A stretch of 13,934 nucleotides of DNA from Bordetella parapertussis (GCA_945863085.1 CAMBCD010000035.1:1-13934); one strand, 5' to 3'. Numbered from the stretch's first letter, positions 1-6,533 are shown. Notes: generated from the sequence alone by a model not told the origin. Numbers and translations: made by a program.

Positions 1-44
1 ATGCCAGACGCGCGGCGGAAGCCGTGGCTGCTCGTCTGAAATAA
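1..44 (+). CDS. Possible 3' end of an upstream gene (partial)
   Basis: The third plus-strand frame reads ARRAAEAVAARLK and then TAA at 42-44. This is an alanine/arginine-rich, helix-like ending typical of a protein C-terminus in GC-rich proteobacteria. Only 13 codons are visible, so no family can be named. If real, the gene would end 12 bp from the stop codon of the convergent DUF1415 gene. It could equally be a chance open stretch at the window edge. Confidence 0.3.
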   Translation, partial: ARRAAEAVAARLK

Positions 45-56
45 GCGCTGCCTGCT

Positions 57-614
57 TCAGGGTTTCTGCGGCGGACCGACGTCCAGCCGCGCCCAGCCCT
101 CGCGGCCGAGCTGGCGCAGGGTCTTGATGTTGTCGCGGTAAATCTGTTCGGTGTCGGGATGCGCGGCTACCGCGCGCTCGACGCTGGATTCACGCAGCAG
201 GTGCAGCGTCGGATACGGCGAACGGTTGGTACAGTTGTCGACGTCGTCGGGATCGGTGTCGGCGAACTGGTACTGCGGATGAAAACTCGCCACCTGCAAC
301 TCGCCGTCGAGATCCAGCTCCTCGACCAGTTGATCCGCCATTTCGAGAAAATCGTTGTATTCGAGAAAATCGCCCAGCACCAGCGGGTGGATCAGCAGCG
401 TGGTTTCGGTTTTGCTCTCATCCGTTTCTGCCAGCACTTCCAGCTCCGCTGCCAGCACTTCCAGCAGCGCCTCGATGGTTGTCGCATCGCTGACGACATA
501 ACGGATGCGGTCTCCGGCGTATACTGCGCGCGCAAACGGACACAGGTTGAGGCCGATCACGGCTTTCTCCAGCCAGTTGCGGGTTGCAGCAATCACTTCG
601 TTTTCTTTCAACAT
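57..614 (-). CDS. DUF1415 family protein
   Basis: This 185-residue protein matches the DUF1415 family from memory, and its length fits. Visible family hallmarks are the N-terminal GLNLCPFA segment (about residues 21-28), a central SFHPQYQFAD segment (about 110-119) and NRSPYPTLHLLRE further on. There is no signal peptide or membrane segment, so it is likely cytoplasmic. The family has no established biochemical function, although the invariant Cys, His and Asp residues suggest an enzyme or metal site (inference). The start at 614 places the conserved NLCPF block at its usual distance from the N-terminus. It is divergent from yaeQ with only 20 bp between the two start codons, and no Shine-Dalgarno is evident before this start. 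Confidence 0.9.
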   Translation of the reverse strand: MLKENEVIAATRNWLEKAVIGLNLCPFARAVYAGDRIRYVVSDATTIEALLEVLAAELEVLAETDESKTETTLLIHPLVLGDFLEYNDFLEMADQLVEELDLDGELQVASFHPQYQFADTDPDDVDNCTNRSPYPTLHLLRESSVERAVAAHPDTEQIYRDNIKTLRQLGREGWARLDVGPPQKP

Positions 615-634
615 CGCGGCACATTACCCAACTC

Positions 635-1183
635 ATGGCGCTCAACGCAACCATCTTCAAGATCGACCTGACCATCACCGACATGGCCCGGGGTTATTAC
701 GCCAGCCATGCGCTGGTGCTGGCGCGCCATCCCTCGGAAACCGATGAACGCATGATGGCGCGGCTGCTGGCCTTCGCGCTGAACGCCAGCGAGGCCCTCG
801 CCTTCGGCAAGGGACTGAGCAGCGAAGACGAACCCGCTGTCCAGGAAAAAGATCTCACCGGCGCAATCCAGCTGTGGATCGAGGTCGGCCTGCCCGACGA
901 AAAAGCCGTGCGCAAAGCCTGCGGCCGCGCCGCTCAAGTACGTATCTACGCCTACGGCCGTGGCGCCGAACGCTGGTGGCAGGACGTCCAGTCCGGACTC
1001 TCGCGCCCGGACAACCTGACCGTCATTGAACTGCCGCAGGCCGCGACCCAGGCCATGGCGGCACTGGCACAGCGCACGATGCAACTGCAATGCACGGTGC
1101 AGGACGGCACGGTATGGCTGACTGACGGGAAAAATACGGTCGAGATCGCACCGGTACTGCTCAGCGCTGCACGCAAGCCATAA
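635..1183 (+). CDS. yaeQ: YaeQ family protein
   Basis: The start at 635 gives 182 residues, close to the roughly 181 of Escherichia coli YaeQ. It begins MALNATIFKIDLTITDM, the typical family opening, so the in-frame ATG upstream at 584, which lies inside the divergent gene, is unlikely. Family signatures are HPSETDERMMARLLAFAL near residues 33-50 and the GLPDEKAVRKA block. YaeQ proteins have a PD-(D/E)XK nuclease-like fold. E. coli YaeQ was once linked to suppression of rfaH-related hemolysin defects, but the molecular role is unsettled. It is a soluble cytoplasmic protein. No clear Shine-Dalgarno precedes the start. A strong hairpin follows the stop codon immediately. Confidence 0.95.
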   Translation: MALNATIFKIDLTITDMARGYYASHALVLARHPSETDERMMARLLAFALNASEALAFGKGLSSEDEPAVQEKDLTGAIQLWIEVGLPDEKAVRKACGRAAQVRIYAYGRGAERWWQDVQSGLSRPDNLTVIELPQAATQAMAALAQRTMQLQCTVQDGTVWLTDGKNTVEIAPVLLSAARKP

Positions 1184-1213
1184 AAAAACCGCCGGTTGAA
1201 GCCGGCGGTTTTA
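1184..1213. terminator. Bidirectional rho-independent terminator between yaeQ and Bug gene
   Basis: An 11-bp perfect stem, AAAACCGCCGG (1185-1195) with CCGGCGGTTTT (1202-1212), encloses a 6-nt loop. The A-tract on one side and T-tract on the other make it usable in both directions. It starts directly after the yaeQ stop and lies 32 bp from the end of the convergent Bug gene, so it can terminate both. Confidence 0.9.
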
Positions 1214-1243
1214 CGGTAAACCCAGGCTGCTTTTTCAAACAGC

Positions 1244-2233
1244 TTATTTCTTGAGGCCCTTGTTCATGCCGAGATCGGTCAGGATTTCGGTGTAGACCTT
1301 CTCTTCCGCGTCCAGGTCTTTTTTGAAGGTCGCCGAGTCGGCATAGGCATCAAACCAGCCATGTTTTTCCAGCTGCTTTTTCCATGCCTCGCTTTTTGCC
1401 ATCTGGCCCAGGGTCTTGTCCCAGTACGCGACCACTTCCTTCGAAATGCCCGGCGGCGCAAACACGCCGCGCCAGTGCAGGATCGAAACATCGATGCCCA
1501 ACGAACGCCAGGTCGGCACCTTGGCCAGATCTCCCGGCAGGGGATTGGGGGCAGACACCGCGATCACCCGCACCTTGCCCGCCTTGACCTGCTCGATCGC
1601 TTCCGACAGTCCGGTGGAAATCACCGGGATATGACCGCCCAGCAATTGGATTGTCAGGTCGCCGCCGCTCTTGAATGACACCACCTTGATCTTTTTCGGA
1701 TCAATGCCGGCGGCCATCACCGGACGCAGGATGTTCATCTGGTCATTGCTCGGCACCGTGCCAACCCCGAACACCACCGACTCCGGATTCTGTTTCAGCT
1801 TGTCGAAAATGTCCTTCGGCGACTTGAACGGCGAATCGGCGCGCACCACCCAGGCCACGTATTCGGTGATCAGCCGGCCGATCGGCGTCACGTCGTTATG
1901 CGTCAGCGGCGTCGTGCCGACAATGCGGTTGACGTAAATGCGGTTGGATTCGACGTACAGCACATGGCCGTCGCCTTTTTTCTGGTTGACCTGGGCCCGG
2001 GCCACGTTGCCGCCGGCACCACCAACGTTTTTGATAACGAAGGTTTCGGGAAACAGTTTGGCCTCGCGCAAGGCCGCTTCCATCGCACGCGCCGTCAGGT
2101 CCAGTCCGCCGCCGGCACTGCCCGCAGCGATCATTTCGATCGGTTTGTCCGGATAACCTGCAGCCTGCGACACCACGGCCGAAGCGGCCAGCGCCCCCGC
2201 CAGCACCACGGCAAAACAGCGTGACATGTTCAT
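1244..2233 (-). CDS. Bug-family tripartite tricarboxylate transporter substrate-binding protein
   Basis: This 329-residue periplasmic solute-binding protein of the TctC/Bug family has a signal peptide at about residues 1-24 (hydrophobic core followed by QAA). It is followed by the family start YPDKPIEMIAAGSAGGGLDLTAR and the NVGGAGGNVA strand-loop. Such proteins bind carboxylated compounds, either feeding TctAB-type membrane proteins or acting in sensing. No tctA or tctB gene is adjacent, as is common for the many solitary Bug proteins of Burkholderiales. GGAGGAG lies 4 nt before the ATG at 2233; a second ATG two codons on (2227) is also possible. The ligand cannot be told from sequence. Expression is likely from the promoter at 2280-2308, and the gene ends in the shared terminator with yaeQ. 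Confidence 0.95.
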   Translation of the reverse strand: MNMSRCFAVVLAGALAASAVVSQAAGYPDKPIEMIAAGSAGGGLDLTARAMEAALREAKLFPETFVIKNVGGAGGNVARAQVNQKKGDGHVLYVESNRIYVNRIVGTTPLTHNDVTPIGRLITEYVAWVVRADSPFKSPKDIFDKLKQNPESVVFGVGTVPSNDQMNILRPVMAAGIDPKKIKVVSFKSGGDLTIQLLGGHIPVISTGLSEAIEQVKAGKVRVIAVSAPNPLPGDLAKVPTWRSLGIDVSILHWRGVFAPPGISKEVVAYWDKTLGQMAKSEAWKKQLEKHGWFDAYADSATFKKDLDAEEKVYTEILTDLGMNKGLKK

Positions 2234-2244
2234 GAACTCCTCCA

Positions 2245-2262
2245 GTTATTGAAGTTATTGAA
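2245..2262. repeat. Tandem 9-bp direct repeat in Bug leader
   Basis: GTTATTGAA occurs twice head to tail (2245-2253 and 2254-2262), between the predicted promoter and the Shine-Dalgarno of the Bug gene. It may be a simple slippage duplication or a pair of protein-binding half sites. Confidence 0.6.
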
Positions 2263-2279
2263 TTTGTGAATGCGGCAAA

Positions 2280-2308
2280 AGTATAACGCCCCCGCCCCTC
2301 TCCACCAA
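2280..2308 (-). promoter_or_regulatory. Sigma-70-like promoter of the Bug gene
   Basis: On the minus strand a -35 element TTGGTG (2303-2308) is separated by 17 nt from a -10 element TATACT (2280-2285). Predicted transcription start is near 2273, leaving a leader of about 40 nt with the Shine-Dalgarno GGAGGAG. Hexamer quality and spacing are good; it has not been tested. Confidence 0.6.
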
Positions 2309-2337
2309 TCGCCACGCACCACAGTCTGGAACATCAT

Positions 2338-2366
2338 TTCGCCGGGATGTCATGCCGCTTTACAAT
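2338..2366 (+). promoter_or_regulatory. Predicted selC promoter
   Basis: A good -10 hexamer TACAAT sits at 2361-2366, so transcription would begin about 2373, just ahead of the mature tRNA 5' end at 2376. At 17-nt spacing the -35 would be TTCGCC (2338-2343), which matches the consensus poorly. The promoter is divergent from that of the Bug gene. Confidence 0.5.
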
Positions 2367-2375
2367 GGCAACTCT

Positions 2376-2470
2376 GGAAGGGAATCGCTCCCGGTGGGGC
2401 GGCCGGACTTCAAACCCGGTAGGGGCCGCGAGCGGTCCTGTGTGGGTTCGACTCCCACTCTCTTCCGCCA
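2376..2470 (+). tRNA. selC: Selenocysteine tRNA (tRNA-Sec, anticodon UCA)
   Basis: This 95-nt gene with encoded CCA closely resembles Escherichia coli selC in sequence and length. The acceptor stem has 8 bp (2376-2383 with 2459-2466, one G-U pair), and the T stem has 5 bp (2442-2446 with 2454-2458), giving the 8+5 geometry of bacterial tRNA-Sec. The loop CTTCAAA (2408-2414) carries anticodon TCA at 2410-2412. A 5-bp D stem with a 4-nt loop (2387-2400) and a long GC-rich variable arm (about 2422-2439) are present. The discriminator is G2467. The tRNA is charged with serine, converted by SelA and delivered by SelB to UGA codons; selA, selB and selD are not in this window. The anticodon stem has an A-C mismatch (2407/2415) where E. 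coli has A-U. Confidence 0.98.
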
Positions 2471-2479
2471 CTGATTTCC

Positions 2480-2497
2480 GCGCGGACCGCGCATTTT
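2480..2497 (+). terminator. Weak hairpin after selC
   Basis: A 5-bp all-GC stem GCGCG (2480-2484)/CGCGC (2488-2492) with loop GAC is followed by ATTTT. It lies 9 nt after the tRNA CCA end and before the MmgE/PrpD start, and could end selC transcription, though the stem and T-tract are short. Confidence 0.35.
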
Positions 2498-2524
2498 GTG
2501 TCCGCTATGCAGAGGAGAACGACC

Positions 2525-3910
2525 ATGAGCTTCGCCACTGAATTATCCAATAAAATCAATAACTTACAATACAGCACCCTGCCGGCCGATGCCGTGCACT
2601 GGGCAAAAGTCGGTATTCTCGACACCGTCGGCGTAACCCTCGCCGGCGCCGCTGAAGACGCCACCCGCATTACGCTGGGCGTGTCCGGCAGCAGCAGCGG
2701 TCCGTCACTGGTGTTCGGCCATGCACGCCGCATCAGCGCACTGGATGCCGCGCTGGTCAACGGCACCGCCTCACACGCACTGGATTTCGATGACTGCAAC
2801 AACACGCTGGGCGGCCATCCCTCCGCGCCCGTACTGCCTGCGCTGTTCGCGCTCGCCGATGACATCGGTGCAAGCGGCGAGGATTTTATTGCCGCCTATG
2901 TCGCCGGTTTTGAAACCGAGTGCAAGCTGTCGATGGCGGTCAACTTCTATCAATACACCCGGGGCTGGCATCCAACGGCCACCCTCGGCGTGTTCGGCGC
3001 TGCAGCGGCCTGCGCCCACCTGCTGAAACTGTCCGTCGATCAGACCGCCACCGCATTGTCGATCGCCGCCTCTTTTTCCAGCGGCATCAAATCCAATTTC
3101 GGCACCATGACCAAACCGCTGCATGTCGGGCACTGCTCCCGCAACGGACTGTTCGCGGCGCTGATGGCACGCGACGGTTTCACTGCCGGGCCGAAAGCCT
3201 TTGAACACAAGCAGGGTTATTTCGAAGTCTTCAACGGCGCCGGCAATTACGATACGGAGAAAACCATCCCGGCCTGGGCCAAGCCGCTGGACATCACCCG
3301 CCCCGGCATCGCCATCAAGTCCTACCCCTGCTGCGGCAGCACACATCCGGCCATCGACTGCATGCTTCAGTTAGTGCACCAACACAAGCTGACGCCGGAC
3401 AATGTCGCAAAAATCGAATCCTGGACCCATCCGCGCCGGCTGGAACACACCAACCGCCCCGATCCCCAGTCTTCGCTCGACGCCAAGTTCAGCGTGCAGT
3501 ACACGCTGGCACGCGCGCTGAAGGACCGCACCGTCAAAATCGAGCAGTTCGAAGGCGACACTTGGAAAGATCCGGCCACCCGCGCCATCCTGCCGAAGAT
3601 CCATTCCACGACCTACACCACCGAACAATTCCCCGCCGACAACCACTTCGCCGCCGAAGTCAGAGTCACGATGACCGACGGCCGCGTGGTCAGCACCAAG
3701 ACCGACCAGGCCCTGGGCCGCAGCGTCGACAAACCGCTTCCCGCAGACAAGCTCAAGGAAAAATTCGACAACTGCGCCGCACGCGCGCTGTCATCGGACA
3801 ACGTCGCGCGGCTGTATGCGGCGATCCAGGATTTTGAGAATGCGAAGGATGTCAGGGAGATTGCGGCGCTGGCGGCGGGACGGGGCGGGCCGAAGCGGGT
3901 TGCGGCTTAA
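2525..3910 (+). CDS. MmgE/PrpD family protein (2-methylcitrate dehydratase-like)
   Basis: This 461-residue protein has the usual family length (about 450). Start 2525 is supported by AGGAG at 2513-2517, 7 nt upstream; an in-frame ATG at 2498 lacks this. Family marks are WAKVGILDTVGVTLAG near residues 26-41, HALDFDD (84-90), GGHPS (96-100) and a KSYPCCGSTHP segment (265-275). The family includes 2-methylcitrate dehydratase PrpD, cis-aconitate decarboxylase and iminodisuccinate epimerase, so the reaction is probably lyase or isomerase chemistry on a carboxylic acid, but the substrate cannot be assigned. No prpB or prpC gene is nearby, so a methylcitrate-cycle role is not supported by context. 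It is cytoplasmic and lies 54 bp downstream of selC. Confidence 0.93.
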   Translation: MSFATELSNKINNLQYSTLPADAVHWAKVGILDTVGVTLAGAAEDATRITLGVSGSSSGPSLVFGHARRISALDAALVNGTASHALDFDDCNNTLGGHPSAPVLPALFALADDIGASGEDFIAAYVAGFETECKLSMAVNFYQYTRGWHPTATLGVFGAAAACAHLLKLSVDQTATALSIAASFSSGIKSNFGTMTKPLHVGHCSRNGLFAALMARDGFTAGPKAFEHKQGYFEVFNGAGNYDTEKTIPAWAKPLDITRPGIAIKSYPCCGSTHPAIDCMLQLVHQHKLTPDNVAKIESWTHPRRLEHTNRPDPQSSLDAKFSVQYTLARALKDRTVKIEQFEGDTWKDPATRAILPKIHSTTYTTEQFPADNHFAAEVRVTMTDGRVVSTKTDQALGRSVDKPLPADKLKEKFDNCAARALSSDNVARLYAAIQDFENAKDVREIAALAAGRGGPKRVAA

Positions 3911-3981
3911 CAGGTCAGGGATCACAAGCTGGCGGCGGCGCCCGGCGGCGCTTCTGCCGCGAGCATCATCTTGAGCGCGGC

Positions 3982-4087
3982 ATGCGACGACGCGGAAACT
4001 GCGGGGATAACGCAGCAATCGAATCGTTCTTTAGTGGTTTGAAGAAAGAGCAAATCAAGAGGCGAATCCGCAAAACAATTGATATTT
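3982..4087 (+). pseudogene. IS3-family transposase remnant (OrfB C-terminal fragment)
   Basis: The plus frame reads GNCGDNAAIESFFSGLKK from 3994, then EQIKRRIRKT. This corresponds to the rve integrase block of IS3-family OrfB (GNCYDNAxxESFFxxLKxE...RRxxxT), which carries the catalytic Glu of the DDE triad. Similarity fades just after, where RKTIDIF suggests an internal deletion of several codons between the usual KTREEA and DIFDYIE stretches. Nothing recognisable as transposase lies upstream, and no terminal inverted repeats or orfA were found. It is a decayed relic sitting between the MmgE/PrpD gene and the convergent sir2-like gene. The aligned part is about 3982-4080; the flanks are uncertain. 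Confidence 0.72.
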
Positions 4088-4849
4088 TTAGTTGTCGGCG
4101 CACAGGCGCGGCAACACCTCGCCAATCGGCACCCTTACCACCGCATCCGCCACCCCATCAAACTGTGTCGCCTCGGCATTGATGATCAGCACCCGCGCGC
4201 CGGCATCCAGCGCGCGCGGCACCGCGGCCGCCACCGGATAAACCTGCAGCGTGGAGCCGATGGCGATGAACAGATCGCCTTCGGCCGCAACAGTCATTGC
4301 ACGTTCAATCACTTCGGGAATCAGTTGCTGGCCGAAGGAAATGGTGTCGCTTTTCAAGAGGCCGCTGCATTCAAGACAGGCGGGATCTTCTTCGCCGGCG
4401 CGCACACGGTCCAGGGTTTGCTGCATGGGGCCGCGCCAGCCGCAGCCGAGGCACATCACCGTGTGCAGCGTACCGTGCACTTCGATGACCCGTTCCGCTG
4501 AAACACCGGCGCGCTGGTGCAGGCCGTCGATGTTCTGGGTGATCAGCGCGTGCAGTTTGCCGCGTTGTTCAAGTTCAGCCAGCGCGCGATGGCCGGCATT
4601 CGGCGCCGCGGTCCACGCCGGATGCGCGAGTCGCGACTGCCAGGACAGGCGGCGCACTTCGGGATCGGACACGTAATAACGGATGTCCGACATTTTTTCG
4701 GCCTTGGGGTTGAGGGTCCATACGCCCTGCGGTCCACGGAAATCCGGAATGCCGGAATCGGTGGAAATCCCCGCGCCGGTGAGCACCACGATGCGTTGCG
4801 CGGCATCAACCCAGCTACGGATGGTGGCGAATTCCTGATTTTTGATCAT
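4088..4849 (-). CDS. Sir2 family NAD-dependent protein deacylase
   Basis: With the start at 4849 this is 253 residues, a normal bacterial sirtuin size. Rossmann NAD-binding motifs are TGAGIS (24-29), GIPDFRG (33-39), TQNIDGLH (104-111), GST (198-200) and the late INAE (223-226). His125 in EVHGT is the catalytic base. A zinc ribbon is formed by C133xxC136 and C158xxC161. The GPQGVWT stretch after FRG resembles SIRT6/7-like sirtuins rather than E. coli CobB, and the Tyr-x-x-Arg desuccinylase pair of CobB is not seen. It removes acyl groups from lysines using NAD+, in the cytoplasm. The frame stays open to 4981 and other starts exist (4858, 4981), but conservation begins after residue 10 here. 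No clear Shine-Dalgarno fits any start. Confidence 0.94.
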   Translation of the reverse strand: MIKNQEFATIRSWVDAAQRIVVLTGAGISTDSGIPDFRGPQGVWTLNPKAEKMSDIRYYVSDPEVRRLSWQSRLAHPAWTAAPNAGHRALAELEQRGKLHALITQNIDGLHQRAGVSAERVIEVHGTLHTVMCLGCGWRGPMQQTLDRVRAGEEDPACLECSGLLKSDTISFGQQLIPEVIERAMTVAAEGDLFIAIGSTLQVYPVAAAVPRALDAGARVLIINAEATQFDGVADAVVRVPIGEVLPRLCADN

Positions 4850-4920
4850 GCCCGGCATGATGCATCGCGCTGGCGCAACCGGCCAGCCAGACCGGACGTC
4901 CGACTTTTTTTTACTCCAGA

Positions 4921-4970
4921 GCACACATTCGTGCGCAGCAGTGTGACTTTCCACACACAGCAATGTGTGC
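4921..4970. repeat. Nested inverted repeat upstream of sir2-like gene
   Basis: GCACACATT (4921-4929) is exactly complementary to AATGTGTGC (4962-4970) across a 32-nt spacer. Inside it GTGTG (4941-4945) pairs with CACAC (4952-4956). The GTGTG/CACAC theme recurs, so it could be a set of operator half sites or a cruciform. Confidence 0.55.
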
Positions 4971-5104
4971 CAACGCACCATCAGGCCCGTTTTGCGCCAA
5001 ATCCGTGCGTGGAAGGCAATATTTCTTAACTGAATCTGTCAAGAATTAACAGCTATTGCGATGCAACATTTATAACTGGATATGCTCTAATTAGCATCGT
5101 AAAT

Positions 5105-5131
5105 ATATGAAAAATATTTATATTTTCATAT
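5105..5131. repeat. 9-bp AT-rich inverted repeat (possible operator)
   Basis: A perfect inverted repeat ATATGAAAA / TTTTCATAT has a 9-nt spacer and lies 41 nt before the start codon of the small gene, within the AT-rich tract. Spacing and symmetry suit a dimeric regulator site; T-runs are too short for a terminator. Confidence 0.55.
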
Positions 5132-5171
5132 TATCTTAATTATTGTGAAGCAATATATAAAGGAATCTCAG

Positions 5172-5399
5172 ATGAATGTAACTAAGCCCATTATCGCTAA
5201 CGCCCAGCTCCCCGGCAATCCGCTGGACCGGATCAACCTGACCCCCTTCGAGCGCCTGTGCGCTGAAGGCGCCATCCGTCACGGCGAAGACATTGCCGAG
5301 CTGATCCTGAGCGTCGTCAACACCGTGCGCAGTCTGTTCGGTCGCGTCAAGATCAAGCAGCAGGCGCCTGCCTCGCATCGTTTGGGCCCGACGGGCTGA
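5172..5399 (+). CDS. Small uncharacterised protein (75 aa)
   Basis: I do not recognise this protein. Start 5172 is preceded by AAGGA (5159-5163) at a good distance of 8 nt; an ATG nine codons upstream (5145) lies in the AT-rich leader and has no ribosome site. The product has a proline-containing N-terminal half (PGNPLDRINLTPFERL), then an amphipathic helix-like segment EDIAELILSVVNTVRSLFGR near residues 40-59 and a basic, flexible tail. There is no signal peptide; the segment is too polar to be a clear membrane span. Codon use is GC-rich like the neighbours although the leader is AT-rich. It lies 53 bp before the patatin-like gene and may be cotranscribed with it, so an accessory role in lipid or storage-granule metabolism is conceivable (weak inference). 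Confidence 0.62.
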   Translation: MNVTKPIIANAQLPGNPLDRINLTPFERLCAEGAIRHGEDIAELILSVVNTVRSLFGRVKIKQQAPASHRLGPTG

Positions 5400-5452
5400 T
5401 ATCGAACGCTATTCATGCCGGCCAAGTCCGGTTAAGCCAGCGGAGGTCACCC

Positions 5453-6451
5453 ATGCCTGAAAAACGCGTAACCCTCGCGCTGCAGGGCGGCGGCTCCCAC
5501 GGCGCGTTTACTTGGGGCGTGCTGGAACGCCTGCTCGAAGACGATCGCATCATCATCGAAGGCATCAGCGGCTCCAGCGCCGGCGCCATCAACGGCACCG
5601 TACTCGCCCACGGCTTTGCCAAAGGGGGCCGCGAAGGCGGCATCCGCGCGCTGAAAGACTTCTGGCAGCGCATGGTGGCCACCACGCCGCCGGGCGGCTG
5701 GACCTTCGATCCGGCCGGACGCAAGGCCGGCCCGACCATGGATGCGCTGATGTTCCTGTCGCGTTTCCTGACCCCGGGGCAGATCAACCCCCTCAACCTC
5801 AATCTGCTGCGCGACGTGCTCGCCGCGCAGATCGACTTCAGCGTGTTCCGCGAAGACAGCCCGATCAAGCTGTTTGTCGCCGCCACGCAGATCGCCACCG
5901 GCCGCGCACGGATTTTCGCGACGCCTGAAGTATCGCTCGACGTACTGCTGGCCTCGGCCTGCCTGCCGTCGTTCAACCAGCCGGTGGTCATCAACGGCGA
6001 AGCCTACTGGGACGGCGGACTCACCGCCAACCCGCCGCTGCGCCCGCTGATTTATCACTGCGACGCGCCGGACATGCTGATCGTGGCCGTTAATCCGCGC
6101 CGCCGCGGCGACGCGCCGGCCACCGCCGACGAAATCCGCCAGCGCCTGACCGAAATCAGTTTCAACGCAGCAGCCGCCTCCGAGCTGGAAGGCATCGCGC
6201 TGGCCAAGAAGGAAGCTGAACGCGACCACTGGTCGCTGGGCCGGCTCGACCGCAAGCTGCGCCGCCTCAATCTGCACATGATCGACGCCGAGGACTATAT
6301 GAACCAGCTGAACGTCAGCAGCCGGCTCAATACCGACGCCGGATTCATCGCCGCGCTGCGCAAGGAAGGCCGCGACCGCGCCGACGCCTGGCTGCGCCGC
6401 AACTTCCGCCACATCGGCGCACGCTCCTCCTTCGCACTGGCTAGGGCCTGA
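5453..6451 (+). CDS. Patatin-like phospholipase family protein
   Basis: This 332-residue serine lipid acyl hydrolase is of the patatin type. Visible catalytic features are the oxyanion-hole glycine loop QGGGSHG (11-17), the nucleophile elbow GSSAG (40-44) with Ser42, and the DGG motif with Asp187 completing the Ser-Asp dyad. There is no signal peptide, so it likely acts inside the cell on phospholipids or other acyl esters; some related bacterial enzymes work on polyhydroxyalkanoate granules, but nothing here shows that. The C-terminal part (about 215-332) is helical and charged, as in patatins carrying an extra C-terminal domain. GGAGGT at 5442-5447, 5 nt before the ATG, sets the start. It follows the small 75-codon gene by 53 bp in the same direction. 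Confidence 0.95.
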   Translation: MPEKRVTLALQGGGSHGAFTWGVLERLLEDDRIIIEGISGSSAGAINGTVLAHGFAKGGREGGIRALKDFWQRMVATTPPGGWTFDPAGRKAGPTMDALMFLSRFLTPGQINPLNLNLLRDVLAAQIDFSVFREDSPIKLFVAATQIATGRARIFATPEVSLDVLLASACLPSFNQPVVINGEAYWDGGLTANPPLRPLIYHCDAPDMLIVAVNPRRRGDAPATADEIRQRLTEISFNAAAASELEGIALAKKEAERDHWSLGRLDRKLRRLNLHMIDAEDYMNQLNVSSRLNTDAGFIAALRKEGRDRADAWLRRNFRHIGARSSFALARA

Positions 6452-6533
6452 AACCCCGCGCCACGGGTCAGGGCCGGCAAACAACGCCGCAAACAAAATT
6501 CCGCGATATGGTCGCAGCGATTCTGCTGCGCGC

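Larger units (their letters stand above)
4850..5171. promoter_or_regulatory. 322-bp divergent intergenic region with inverted repeats and AT-rich half
   Basis: No convincing gene lies here. Left half: hairpin GCTGGC/GCCAGC (4869-4874, 4882-4887), palindrome CGGACGTCCG (4893-4902) followed by eight T (4905-4912), and a nested inverted repeat at 4921-4970. Right half, about 5028-5165, is very AT-rich, unlike the GC-rich surroundings. It holds ATATGAAAA (5105-5113) with its exact complement TTTTCATAT (5123-5131) and a shorter ATGCT/AGCAT repeat (5082-5086, 5093-5097). It probably carries divergent promoters for the sir2-like gene and the small gene, but I cannot pick -35/-10 pairs with confidence. 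Confidence 0.6.

Noticed and set aside
2376..4087. Genomic island inserted at selC with a duplicated tRNA 3' end
   Set aside because: I found no second copy of the selC 3' segment and no integrase in the window; only a small transposase relic is present.
4850..4981. N-terminal 44-residue extension of the Sir2-like protein
   Set aside because: The extra residues are Cys/His/Trp-rich without sirtuin similarity and coincide with inverted repeats, so the shorter start was preferred, though not proven.
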